Source: UQRS01 sp050946935 | Lineage (GTDB): Bacteria; Bacillota; Clostridia; Oscillospirales; Acutalibacteraceae | Direction: 5' to 3' | Assembly: GCA_050946935.1 (NCBI GenBank) | Contig: JBMNVR010000006.1 | Location: 22,691 to 86,690, forward strand | DNA: 64,000 nt | In this document: in pieces, positions 45,390-53,584 of the stretch | How positions within the stretch are numbered: the first letter of the stretch is position 1 | Layout: each line of letters begins with the position of its first letter | Translations under genes and position numbers: made by a program | The notes under the pieces: generated by a model | Database searches by the model: none | Told to the model about the DNA's origin: nothing | What the model saw: the letters and a program-made list of their open reading frames with translations, nothing else

Positions 45390-47801
45390 TCAAATAGGAT
45401 TGGTAAAAGAAGCAAAGCCCAAAATGGATCCGTTCAAAGCGCGCAGCTTCCGGAAAACCTCTTCCGCAGGCCGCGGGCCGTCCAGGGTCAGAGAATAGTG
45501 ATACTCATGGAACCCGGCCAGGCTCACCTTAAAGTTGGTCTCCCAGAAATTGTTCATCACCCAAGCATAGATTTCATCCAAATTCTCCGCACCCGGTTCC
45601 CCGCACAGCCGAATCTCATGGGCGGGCAGAGGCCCCATGGTGACCAGCGGCGTATCGGGCAGGCCGATGGTCAGGGTGGCATTTGCCGAGGACAGGCAGA
45701 GGCCGTTTTGCACCGCATAAAAATCAGTACAGGTACCGGGCAACTGATCCACGCGCGGACGGAAAACGCACCCGGTCTTATCCATCCACAGGGTCTCCTC
45801 CTCCCCGGTGGTAAACGGCAGGGCGAGATATACGTTCTCCGGATCCCACACACAGTCCTTCTGAAAGCGCAGCGCCAGATCTATGCGGGGCATATGCTTA
45901 TACGCGGTCAGGATCAGATAACAGAATTGGCAGCCCTCCAGCGCATACTGTAGCTGCACGCGGGAGAAAAGAGGCCCGTCCGCCAACACCTTTGCGCCGC
46001 AGCATACGCCGGCCGAGCGTTTTGTGGCCGAAGACTTGCGATTCCGTCCCATCTCCCGCCGGACGCCGCAGGGATCACCGTTGCCCGGCGTAACCTCATA
46101 GATCGGGGTAAAGGCGGCATATTCTCCGGGTTTTATCAGTTCTTTTCCCCGCGCCTTATCCCAGAGGGAAACAATCCCCCGCTGATCGTATTGAATATGG
46201 AAAAATTCGTTCTCCAGCCGGTACGGCGTGACCACCGACCCCGTTTCCAGCCGGCGCTGGAAGGTGGAATACAGATCATATACCCCTTCAATACCCCTGT
46301 CCGCCCGGCGGCCGGAGGATATAGGTGCGGGCGTCTCAGTCTCCCGAATGCCGTATTCTCTCTGCTCGCCCGGCTCCAGCCGAACCAGAATGTTCAGCTC
46401 CACCCCCCGGGCATAAGAACTGAGCTGATACGGAACCGGGCGGCCGGTAGCCGTATCTACAATTTCAAAATGAGTATGGCCGGCCAAACTCTCGGAATTG
46501 ATCCGCATCACGTCGGTCACCGGTACATCGTGGGGATTTACAGCCCGGAAAACCGGCTCGTTCTGCATGGAATAAGGCGTGGCACCCCGGGAATAGGCGA
46601 TTTTGTCCAGCGCCCGCGAAGCCGACTCGTTGGCCTTCAGAGCATAGAGGCTCTTGCGCAGATCCAAATTATTCACACAGGTATTCCACGGCTCGGACAC
46701 TGAAGAGCAGTAGCCCCAGGTATGCTCGGCGTAAAACATCAGGTTATAGGCCGTGTCGTCCAGCAGCTCTTTTCCGCAGATTTCCCCCTCTGGATCCAGC
46801 CGGCGCGCCATCTCATACTTGCGCTCGGCCTCCCGATAGTGCTGCACCACATTGGGCGTGGAGCCCACCCCGTCGGCCCACCAGTCGGTCCAATCCCCCC
46901 GGTAGGTGGGAATATCCCCGCAAGAGTCCTCCACCGCGTCGAAAAATTCATCCAGCGTGGCCATTTGCAGCCGAATTTCCTCCCCGTGCAGCGCATTGTA
47001 CCGGTTGACAAATTCCACCGCGCCCACATAAGGCGAACCGTTGTCGGTCTGACGGCTGGAATAGGTGACGGGCGCCAAATCATAGGGATGGCCCTGCTTC
47101 TTCAGTGTGTCTACATAAGTGGCTATGCGGATTTCAGCCTTGTGGAAAGGCTCCAGGCCGGCGCCGTCCAATCCGTCCTGGATGGTATATTCAAAGGATT
47201 GTACCGGCGCGACGCCCAGCTCGTTGCCCAAATGATAGTGCTCACCCACCCAGGAAAGCAGGCGATTGCCCTTGGGGCTCTCCCAATAAAAAGGGGTCTG
47301 CTTTTGAAACAGAGGATGATAGCCGTGATGGGTATGAATGCAGGAAAGCAGGCGGGTGACGCCGTTTTCATACAGCGCGTCGGCAAAACCCCAGCCGTAG
47401 CCGTTAACGTCGGCCGTCATAGCCGAACGCATCAAAAGGCCGTGCGCCTCCATTCCGGCCGCCGAACGGCGCACGGCGTCCGACAGCACGTCGTAGGAAA
47501 TCAGGTCAGTGAGGTTCAGATAGCTGCCGGACAGGCCGATCTCACCGGATTTCACAAAACGGATAAAATCCTCCCTCTCCCGGAGATCGGCAAGCTCAAA
47601 GAACTTCTCCACACACCAGAAGCTTTCGCAGTTCCACTTAAAGCCCAGCCATTCCGGCCGATCACTGTGGGCCTGACGCAGAATCCGAATCGCCTCCTGA
47701 ATATACTGTACCTGATGCAGCTCAATCTTTTCCTGATAATCGGTATAGCCGATATCGGTGTGGCTGTGATGAATCAAATATAAAGTAAAAGGCTTGGGCA
47801 T
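45390..47801 (-). CDS. GH38-like alpha-mannosidase-related glycoside hydrolase
   Basis: About 803 residues, cytoplasmic (no signal peptide). It opens PKPFTLYLIHHSHTDIGYTD, the zinc-binding HTDIG motif of GH38-type enzymes. Other marks are LGFKWNCESFWCVE, SAMTADVNGYGWGFADALYENG (likely nucleophile aspartate) and the C-terminal beta-sandwich region with LSSYARGVELNILVRLEPGEQ. It would cleave alpha-mannoside or related sugars from short imported glycans. The start at 47801 follows AGGAGG. It lies upstream of the glycyl radical operon in the same direction but separated by that operon's own promoter. Confidence 0.83.
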   Translation of the reverse strand: MPKPFTLYLIHHSHTDIGYTDYQEKIELHQVQYIQEAIRILRQAHSDRPEWLGFKWNCESFWCVEKFFELADLREREDFIRFVKSGEIGLSGSYLNLTDLISYDVLSDAVRRSAAGMEAHGLLMRSAMTADVNGYGWGFADALYENGVTRLLSCIHTHHGYHPLFQKQTPFYWESPKGNRLLSWVGEHYHLGNELGVAPVQSFEYTIQDGLDGAGLEPFHKAEIRIATYVDTLKKQGHPYDLAPVTYSSRQTDNGSPYVGAVEFVNRYNALHGEEIRLQMATLDEFFDAVEDSCGDIPTYRGDWTDWWADGVGSTPNVVQHYREAERKYEMARRLDPEGEICGKELLDDTAYNLMFYAEHTWGYCSSVSEPWNTCVNNLDLRKSLYALKANESASRALDKIAYSRGATPYSMQNEPVFRAVNPHDVPVTDVMRINSESLAGHTHFEIVDTATGRPVPYQLSSYARGVELNILVRLEPGEQREYGIRETETPAPISSGRRADRGIEGVYDLYSTFQRRLETGSVVTPYRLENEFFHIQYDQRGIVSLWDKARGKELIKPGEYAAFTPIYEVTPGNGDPCGVRREMGRNRKSSATKRSAGVCCGAKVLADGPLFSRVQLQYALEGCQFCYLILTAYKHMPRIDLALRFQKDCVWDPENVYLALPFTTGEEETLWMDKTGCVFRPRVDQLPGTCTDFYAVQNGLCLSSANATLTIGLPDTPLVTMGPLPAHEIRLCGEPGAENLDEIYAWVMNNFWETNFKVSLAGFHEYHYSLTLDGPRPAEEVFRKLRALNGSILGFASFTNPI

Positions 47802-47975
47802 ATTGTTTTCCTCCTTGGCAATATATCTCTCCCGTATAAGGGCATTATAAGACACTCATCATCCTTTCGCAAGCTTTTTTGTCAAACCGCATTCCCCACC
47901 CGGACGCGCACATTACCCTGACCCCGGTTGGCGCGGGGGAACATGGCGAGAAGAATAAAATGTAATATTAATAGA

Positions 47976-48001
47976 AAAAAACACCCCGTGCCGGGGTGTT
48001 T
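47976..48001 (-). terminator. Terminator of nifS-nifU
   Basis: Short GC-rich stem (AACACCCC and GGGGTGTT) with TTTTTTTCTATT after it on the minus strand. Confidence 0.85.
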
Positions 48002-48021
48002 CCAAAAAACAATGTCCTATT

Positions 48022-48468
48022 CTAAAATTCCGAGTGACCTTCGCAGCTCTCGCAATGCTCACACGCACAGGCCGGGCCGACAAAAGGGGTCGGATCAATT
48101 CCCTGCCGGGTGTAGTAGTCCGCAATGGCCGCTTTGACCGCCTGCTCCGCCAGCACCGAACAGTGAATCTTGTGCGCCGGCAGACCGCCGAGCGCCTCCA
48201 CCACCGCTTTGTTGGAAAGCTCCAGCGCCTTGGAAAGCGGCTGCCCCTTAATCATTTCGGTCGCGATCGAAGAGGTCGCGATGGCCGAGCCACAGCCATA
48301 GGTCTTGAATTTGACGTCCTTGATGATACCATCCTCAATTTTCAGATACATCTTCATAATATCGCCGCATTTGGCGTTGCCGACCTCCCCCACGCCGTTG
48401 GCGTCAGGCAGCTCGCCCACATTCCGCGGATTATTGAAATGGTCCATAACCTTTTCGGTGTAAATCAT
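48022..48468 (-). CDS. nifU: Fe-S cluster assembly scaffold NifU/IscU family
   Basis: 148 residues. Three conserved cysteines are in NAKCGD, TYGCGSAIATSS and KIHCSVLAEQ; MIYTEKVMDHFNNPRNVGEL is the typical front. It assembles Fe-S clusters from sulfur delivered by the upstream desulfurase. An extra Cys-rich C-terminus (CACEHCESC) is present. It overlaps nifS by 4 bp, so the pair is translationally coupled. Confidence 0.94.
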   Translation of the reverse strand: MIYTEKVMDHFNNPRNVGELPDANGVGEVGNAKCGDIMKMYLKIEDGIIKDVKFKTYGCGSAIATSSIATEMIKGQPLSKALELSNKAVVEALGGLPAHKIHCSVLAEQAVKAAIADYYTRQGIDPTPFVGPACACEHCESCEGHSEF

Positions 48469-49652
48469 TTGCTTTCACTCTCCTTGATAATTTTCTCCCA
48501 AAGCGGAGACATGGCGCGCAGCCGCTCGATGATCGGCGGCAGCACAGAAAGAATCGCATCTGCATCCTCCATCGTATTCTCATCGCTGAAGGAGAGCCGC
48601 AGACTGCCGTGCGCCACCTCATGCCTGAGGCCGATGGCCAGCAGCACATGGCTCGGATCCAGCGAGCCGGAGGTGCAGGCCGAGCCGGAGGAGGCACAGA
48701 TTCCCTTGGCGTCCAGCATCAGCAGGAGGGATTCCCCCTCCACTCCCTCAAAGCAGAGGCTGACATTGCCGGGCAGCCGCTTTTGGGGATCGCCGTTGAG
48801 CCGGCTGCGGGGAATCTTCAGGCCGCCTGCGATCACATGATCGCGGATGGCGGTCAACTTCTCCGCCCGCTGGTCAATGGTCGCGACGGCGCGGGTGATC
48901 GCCTCACCCAGACCGACGATACCGGGGGTGTTTTCGGTTCCGGCGCGGCGGCCGCGCTCCTGCGCCCCGCCGTGGATGAGGTTGTCGAGCACAATCCCCT
49001 TGCGGATATACAGGGCGCCGATTCCCTTCGGTCCGTGGAACTTGTGCCCGGAGAGGGAGAGCATGTCAATGTTCTGCGCTTTTACATCAATATGCACATT
49101 GCCGACCGCCTGCACCGCGTCGGTGTGAAAAAGAACTCCCCGCTCATGGCAGATACGACCAAGCTCCTCCACCGGCTGGATGGTGCCGATCTCATTATTC
49201 GCGTACATAATGGAGACGAGACCGGTCTCCTCCTTGATCGCGGCAGCCAGCTCCTCCGGCCGGACGAGGCCGTCCGCATGCACGTCCAGCAGGGTGATCT
49301 CAAACCCCTGTTTTTCGAGAAATTCCAGCGTGTGGAGCACGGCGTGATGCTCAAATGCAGAGGAAATGATGTGGGTCTTCCCCTTCTGTTTCAACCGATT
49401 CATCACGCCCTTGATGGCCCAGTTGTCCGCCTCGCTACCGCCGGAAGTAAAATAAATCTCCCCCGCATCGGCGCCGAGCGCAGCGGCAACCTGCTCTCTC
49501 GCCCGGTCGACAGCGGCGTGCGCCTCGCTCCCGAAGGCATATAGGCTCGACGGATTGCCGTACTGCTCGGTCAGATAGGGCATCATGCAGTCCAACACCT
49601 CAGGCGACAGCCGGGTGGTGGCGGCATTGTCAGCGTATATCAAACGTTCCAT
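48465..49652 (-). CDS. nifS: Cysteine desulfurase NifS, Fe-S cluster biogenesis
   Basis: 395 residues. It opens LIYADNAATTRLSPEVLD. The PLP lysine is in LSGHKFHGPKGIGALYI and the catalytic cysteine in SSGSACTSGSLDPSHVL, with the longer loop typical of group I IscS/NifS. It supplies sulfur to NifU encoded next to it. A promoter with an Rrf2-like dyad lies upstream at 49727-49755. Confidence 0.94.
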   Translation of the reverse strand: MERLIYADNAATTRLSPEVLDCMMPYLTEQYGNPSSLYAFGSEAHAAVDRAREQVAAALGADAGEIYFTSGGSEADNWAIKGVMNRLKQKGKTHIISSAFEHHAVLHTLEFLEKQGFEITLLDVHADGLVRPEELAAAIKEETGLVSIMYANNEIGTIQPVEELGRICHERGVLFHTDAVQAVGNVHIDVKAQNIDMLSLSGHKFHGPKGIGALYIRKGIVLDNLIHGGAQERGRRAGTENTPGIVGLGEAITRAVATIDQRAEKLTAIRDHVIAGGLKIPRSRLNGDPQKRLPGNVSLCFEGVEGESLLLMLDAKGICASSGSACTSGSLDPSHVLLAIGLRHEVAHGSLRLSFSDENTMEDADAILSVLPPIIERLRAMSPLWEKIIKESESK

Positions 49653-49726
49653 ATAGGATCCTCTCCCTTTTCCGGACCTGGTCCGGGTAACTTTATAATG
49701 AAGATAAAAATCTTATCTGCATCGTT

Positions 49727-49755
49727 ATTGTATACCAAACAGGTATACTTTTCAA
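49727..49755 (-). promoter_or_regulatory. nifS-nifU promoter with a GTATACC dyad in its spacer
   Basis: On the minus strand TTGAAA (49750-49755), 17 bp, TACAAT (49727-49732). The dyad GTATACC-AAACA-GGTATAC (49730-49748) fills the spacer and touches the -10. Such a site resembles operators of Rrf2-family regulators (IscR, CymR), which control Fe-S or cysteine genes, so repression by Fe-S or cysteine status is inferred. Confidence 0.7.
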
Positions 49756-49803
49756 TAGCCTGCCCGAAAATAAGACGAAAATTCGCCATTTTCTGCATTT
49801 TCA

Positions 49804-50238
49804 CTAAAACCTTGCGGATTCAGCCACGGCCAGCCGGTCACAACGCTCATTTTCCGGATGGCCGGCGTGCCCCTTCACCCAGACGACCGTAACCTTGTGG
49901 TATCCGGTAAGCTCCAGCAGACGCTCCCACAAATCGGGATTGAGGGCAGGAGACTTGTCCGCCTTGCGCCAGCCGTTGCGTTTCCAGGCGGCAGCCCACC
50001 CTTTGGAAAGACCGTTCGCCACATACTGCGAGTCGGTATACAGCGTAACCTCGCACGGTTCTTTGAGAAGCGCCAGCCCGCCGATCACGGCCGAAAGCTC
50101 CATCCGGTTGTTGGTGGTTGGATTCTCCCCGCCGGAAAGCTCCTTCTCCTGCCCTTTATAGCGCAGAATGGCGCCCCAGCCGCCCGGACCGGGGTTGCCG
50201 GAACAGGCGCCGTCGGTATAGAGATCGACATGCTTCAT
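49804..50238 (-). CDS. rnhA: Ribonuclease HI
   Basis: 144 residues. All catalytic positions are visible: Asp in DLYTDGACSGNPGPGGWG, Glu in NNRMELSAV, Asp in LYTDSQYVANG, and Asp in ENERCDRLA, with the HAGHPEN loop before the last. It removes RNA from RNA-DNA hybrids. It stands alone upstream of nifS and about 150 bp away. Confidence 0.95.
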   Translation of the reverse strand: MKHVDLYTDGACSGNPGPGGWGAILRYKGQEKELSGGENPTTNNRMELSAVIGGLALLKEPCEVTLYTDSQYVANGLSKGWAAAWKRNGWRKADKSPALNPDLWERLLELTGYHKVTVVWVKGHAGHPENERCDRLAVAESARF

Positions 50239-50332
50239 GGCCGGCGCCTCCTTTCATCAGACAAAATAGCTGTATTATTGTAACACAGCGAAAAGAAAAT
50301 AACAAGATTTTTGCGCCGATCCATTTGGCACT

Positions 50333-50390
50333 GCAAAAAAGCCGCAAAATGCAAGAGACACCCGCCCCAAATGGCAGATGTCCCTTGCAT
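50333..50390 (-). terminator. Terminator of the Usp-like gene
   Basis: Imperfect stem ATGCAAG-GACATCTGCC with its partner (50349-50390), then a T-rich run on the minus strand (50333-50348). Confidence 0.65.
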
Positions 50391-50433
50391 TTCAGGAAGG
50401 AATATGAAAATGTGGGGATAGCAATGTTGGTGC

Positions 50434-50841
50434 TCAGCCAAGCTCGGCCGAGAGGGTAAGGGTACAGTACACGCCGCCCGCCACAACCGAGATGGGCGTC
50501 TCGCCGGTGTACACGCTGAGCTTTCCGACGAAGTCCGACTCACCGGCCGGCGTTCCGGTAAAAATGTGTACCGCATGAAACTCCTTCGCGGCGGCCGCAA
50601 CGCTCTTGACAGCGTTGTCGCTGTACCGCACCGAAATTTCGATGCCTGTGCGCTGAGCCAGACTGCAAAGCAGCTTCATATCTTTGGAGCGTTTGCTCGC
50701 AGCAGCTTTCTTTGGCTGCACTGTGACGACCGTAACTTTTGTACCCATTCTGCTCGCCATTTCCTTGGCGGCTTCGATGATTCTTTCACATCCGGCCTGA
50801 GGTGTGATACAGGCCATGACAGAATTTTTCGCGGTGTACAT
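50434..50841 (-). CDS. Universal-stress-protein-like (Usp/KdpD-type) protein
   Basis: 135 residues from the ATG at 50841, preceded by AAGGAAGTG; the longer upstream frame is not supported. The fold is Usp-like: VMACITPQAGCERIIEAAKEMASRMG, VTVVTVQPKK, LLCSLAQRTGIEISVRYS and FVGKLSVYTGETPISVVAGG. It resembles the Usp part of KdpD, which senses ATP or potassium, but is free-standing here. It is divergent from the second AraC gene over 500 bp of unusual DNA. Confidence 0.75.
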   Translation of the reverse strand: MYTAKNSVMACITPQAGCERIIEAAKEMASRMGTKVTVVTVQPKKAAASKRSKDMKLLCSLAQRTGIEISVRYSDNAVKSVAAAAKEFHAVHIFTGTPAGESDFVGKLSVYTGETPISVVAGGVYCTLTLSAELG

Positions 50842-51004
50842 GGTGTCACTTCCTTTTTGGATTGCCGTTTTAAATGGTTTCCCTTTCGGCGATTTTATAA
50901 TACTATACCCATAAGAAAAATTTGCATACTTTTTGCGTATAAACTGTAAATAAATTAAGAACAAGCAAAACCGACACCGTGCGACAATCGTAACGATGCA
51001 AAAC

Positions 51005-51130
51005 ACAGGCTTGGGTCCGTCGGCCGCGCGGGATACGCCCTCCGCCGCAGCCCGCGCGCCGTCCGACAGCAACCGAGCCAAAACCGAAAGCGTCCCGGGC
51101 TGCGTTCGGTATTTGTACAACTTTTTTAAA
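51005..51130. ncRNA. Candidate structured RNA in the usp-araC gap
   Basis: GGCTTGG (51008-51014) pairs with CCGAGCC (51073-51079), GTCGG (51019-51023) with CCGAC (51063-51067), and GCGCGGG (51026-51032) with CCCGCGC (51051-51057), forming one nested stem. A second hairpin is ACCGAA (51083-51088) with TTCGGT (51105-51110), then TTTTTT at 51122-51127. No known RNA family recognised. It could instead be a chance GC-rich island. Confidence 0.35.
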
Positions 51131-51230
51131 ATATCGCAGCACACCAGTGTCAAATCATCTTTTGACGAGATATTTCGCGCCCCGCATGTCATGATTTTAC
51201 AATATTTTTAGGACAAATGCGAAAAAATTC

Positions 51231-51260
51231 TTTACAATTTCCTTTTGTACATGCTATAAT
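51231..51260 (+). promoter_or_regulatory. Promoter of the second AraC gene
   Basis: TTTACA (51231-51236), 18 bp, TATAAT (51255-51260). It leaves an ~75-nt 5' UTR with a hairpin before TAGGAGG and the ATG at 51340. Confidence 0.75.
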
Positions 51261-51339
51261 AAAGCCATCGTCGGCAGACAAAATCATTTGCACATCTTGG
51301 CCTGTCTGCTCCCGACAGTCTATGGTAGGAGGTTTCGGT

Positions 51340-52359
51340 ATGGTATATGACCTGTACGATAAAAAGCTGCTGACCGAGCCGGGATATTACCCTGTCATTC
51401 AATCCTATTATTATAATGAGTGGAACACCTACGACATGCCGCAGCATTTCCACAGCCGGATTGAAATCATGTATATTATTAAAGGAGACTGCACCGTCCG
51501 TTCAAGGAAAGAAAAAATTCGCATGTTTTCGGGCGATTTTATCCTGATTAACGCCGGTACGCCGCACGCCCTCTCGATCAGCAATCCGCGCGGCTGCATG
51601 GTGCTGAACATCGAATTCACCTTTGAAAAGCAGGACAACGCCGCGCCGGATTTTGCAACCCTCTATCGCAACAGCGAGGAAATGCGCAATTTTCTCGAAC
51701 AGGGATCGGAATACTTTCGGATCAAGGACGATGGAGAGGTGTACCGCATCCTTTTCTCCGCGCTGGAAAACGTCGATATTACCAAACCCAACCGGTTTGC
51801 CCTCGACCTGTGGCTGTCGCTGCTGCTCCTCTCTTCCGCGAGGCTGGCCTGTGCCGATCTCAACAACGACTCGGATGATTACATACAGTGTGCGAAAGAT
51901 TTTATCTCCCGCAACTATTTCCGGGAAATCCACATCAGCGACATTGCCGAATATATCCATATTCACCCTGCGTATTTACAGCGTCTGTTTAAAAAGGAAT
52001 GCGGCATCTCGGTGATCGACTACATGACCAACTACCGGATGGAGAAGGCTTACTACCTGCTCTCCCGCACCAATATGTCGATCATCGACATTGCCAACAG
52101 CGTCGGCATCAATTCGCAGCAATATTTCACCCGCCTGTTCAAAAAGACCATGAACATCACGCCCAAGGCGCTGCGCGACAGCAAAGCGTCGGACAATCCT
52201 CTCGCGGATCCGATCGACAACGATGTCGAGTGGACCTGGCGTCCGGGTCTGAAAAACACCGAAACCATCTGCGACAATGACCTCGACTGGCTGAACATTA
52301 TCTCCAGCGGCAAGCTGCCGGGAGATGCCCGGGGCTATAAAAAGCCGTCGGAGCAATAA
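51340..52359 (+). CDS. AraC family transcriptional regulator with cupin sensor domain
   Basis: 339 residues from ATG 51340 with TAGGAGG seven bases upstream. The cupin front has MPQHFHSRIEIMYIIKGDC and SGDFILINAGTPHALS. The C-terminal double helix-turn-helix has EIHISDIAEYIHIHPAYLQRLFKKECG and SIIDIANSVGINSQQYFTRLFKK. It most likely controls sugar or glycan genes; the target is not evident. The final codons GAG CAA TAA lie in the first unit of the downstream tandem repeat, so the repeat provides the stop codon. Confidence 0.9.
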   Translation: MVYDLYDKKLLTEPGYYPVIQSYYYNEWNTYDMPQHFHSRIEIMYIIKGDCTVRSRKEKIRMFSGDFILINAGTPHALSISNPRGCMVLNIEFTFEKQDNAAPDFATLYRNSEEMRNFLEQGSEYFRIKDDGEVYRILFSALENVDITKPNRFALDLWLSLLLLSSARLACADLNNDSDDYIQCAKDFISRNYFREIHISDIAEYIHIHPAYLQRLFKKECGISVIDYMTNYRMEKAYYLLSRTNMSIIDIANSVGINSQQYFTRLFKKTMNITPKALRDSKASDNPLADPIDNDVEWTWRPGLKNTETICDNDLDWLNIISSGKLPGDARGYKKPSEQ

Positions 52360-53018
52360 AAAATATCCGCCAAATCAGGGTCGAATAATAAAAATCCCTG
52401 GCGGCGGATATTTTTTGCCGCCCTGTCTCCCGGTTGTCATGCGAAAGCATGACGAGGGAGACGGCATTAAAATCGTATTTTTTATTGCGGAGCAATAAAA
52501 AATATCCGCCAAATCAGGGTCGAATAATAAAAATCCCGGCGGCGGATATTTTTTGCCGCCGTCTCCCCCCGGTTGCCGCGCGTAGCGGCGGCGAGGGGGA
52601 GGGCATTGAAATCCCGTTTTTTATTGCGGAGCAATAAAAAATATCCGCCAAATCAGGGTCGAATAATAAAAATCCCTGGCGGCGGATATTTTTTGCCGCC
52701 CTGTCTCCCGGTTGTCATGCGAAAGCATGACGAGGGAGACGGCATTAAAATCGTATTTTTTATTGCGGAGCAATAGAAAATATCCGCCAAATCAGGGTCG
52801 AATAATAAAAACCCCCGGCGGCGGATATTTTTTGCCGCCATCTCCCCCGGTTGCCGCGCGCAGCGACGGCGAGGGGGAGGGCATCGGAATCCCGTTTTTT
52901 ATTGCGGAGCAATAAAAAATATCCGCCAAATCAGGGTCGAATAATAAAAACCCCGGCGGCGGATATTTTTTGCCGCCATCTCCCCCGGTTGTCATGCGAA
53001 AGCATGACGAAGGGGACG
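52353..53018 (+). repeat. Tandem array of five 139-bp units in an alternating A-B-A-B-A pattern
   Basis: The motif GCAATAAAAAATATCCGCC recurs at 52353, 52492, 52631, 52770 (one variant base) and 52909, giving a constant period of 139 bp; the fifth unit is truncated. Units 1, 3 and 5 carry GTCATGC-GAAA-GCATGAC, while units 2 and 4 carry a GC-rich stem in the same place. Each unit forms ATATCCGCC/GGCGGATAT, GTCTCCC/GGGAGAC and a boundary hairpin TTTTTATTGC-GGA-GCAATAAAAA. The short open frames across it do not keep phase and are not genes. There are no unique spacers, so it is not a CRISPR array. Confidence 0.95.
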
Positions 53019-53103
53019 AAACTTGGAATACGAAGTGTTGCTTAGCCGCACGAAAAAGGCACGCTCCGCCTGGCAGCGTCTGTAGCCTGCCTTGCAAACG
53101 ATA

Positions 53104-53152
53104 AAACATCCACAGCCGGGAAAACCATGGTTCCCCGACTGTGGATGTTTTT
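53104..53152 (-). terminator. Terminator after the DUF2500-like gene
   Basis: Long stem (AAACATCCACAG-CGGG arms) around a small loop. On the minus strand it runs into TTTTATCG; on the plus strand into TTTTTGATC, so it may also act on that side. Confidence 0.75.
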
Positions 53153-53215
53153 GATCTGTGAATCCATAAACTTTTCGATCTCTCCAAGCAGGCATGCGGC
53201 GTTCATGCCCAACCT

Positions 53216-53584
53216 TTATGTATAGCGGCTGAGCAGCCGCTCGACGTCGGCCGGCGGCGTCTCCGGCTCGAAGGCGATATAGCTGTCGCCGCGAAAGGTC
53301 AGCCGCCCGGTCATATGCGGGCTGCAACGTGCAAACTCCCTTTGCGGCATCAACAGCCACCGGTTGGTTCCGTCGGTAAGCCGGAAGGTCACGCCGAAGG
53401 TCTCCCGTCGATTGGATGTATATTTCCCATAATCTCTCGTAGCGGATATATACGACCGCCGGTCGACCACTCGCACCCACTCGGTCCGTTTGAGGTAGGC
53501 CAGATTCATCAGCCGGTCGCATTTCCAGACCAGCAAAATCAGCAGAATCACCACTGCGGCAAACAGAATCCAAAAAAGCTTCAT
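53216..53584 (-). CDS. DUF2500-like small membrane-anchored protein
   Basis: 122 residues. One N-terminal transmembrane helix (FWILFAAVVILLILLVW) is followed by a soluble beta-rich domain. FGVTFRLTDGTNRWLLMP, GRLTFRGDSYIAFE matches the pattern of DUF2500 proteins. Role unknown; the domain sits outside the cytosol. It overlaps the preceding membrane protein gene by 4 bp. Confidence 0.65.
   Translation of the reverse strand: MKLFWILFAAVVILLILLVWKCDRLMNLAYLKRTEWVRVVDRRSYISATRDYGKYTSNRRETFGVTFRLTDGTNRWLLMPQREFARCSPHMTGRLTFRGDSYIAFEPETPPADVERLLSRYT

Larger units (their letters stand above)
50842..51339. other. Divergent region with a GC-rich, foldable island and the araC promoter
   Basis: About 500 bp. 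AT-rich flanks enclose a GC-rich stretch (about 51003-51110) that can form nested stems (see the ncRNA candidate). The right part has the araC promoter (51231-51260) and a 5' UTR hairpin (GTCGGCAGAC with GTCTGCTCCCGAC, about 51270-51318). Confidence 0.5.

Noticed and set aside
50842..51192. N-terminal extension of the Usp-like protein to 252 residues
   Set aside because: The extension covers AT-rich promoter DNA and a foldable island and resembles no family; the ATG at 50841 has a good ribosome site.
52434..52915. Overlapping ~67-codon open frames inside the tandem repeats
   Set aside because: They arise from the repeat itself. The 139-bp period is not a multiple of three, so the frames shift between units, and no ribosome sites precede them.
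52353..53018. Possible CRISPR array
   Set aside because: The period is 139 bp, there are no unique spacers between short repeats, and no cas genes are near.
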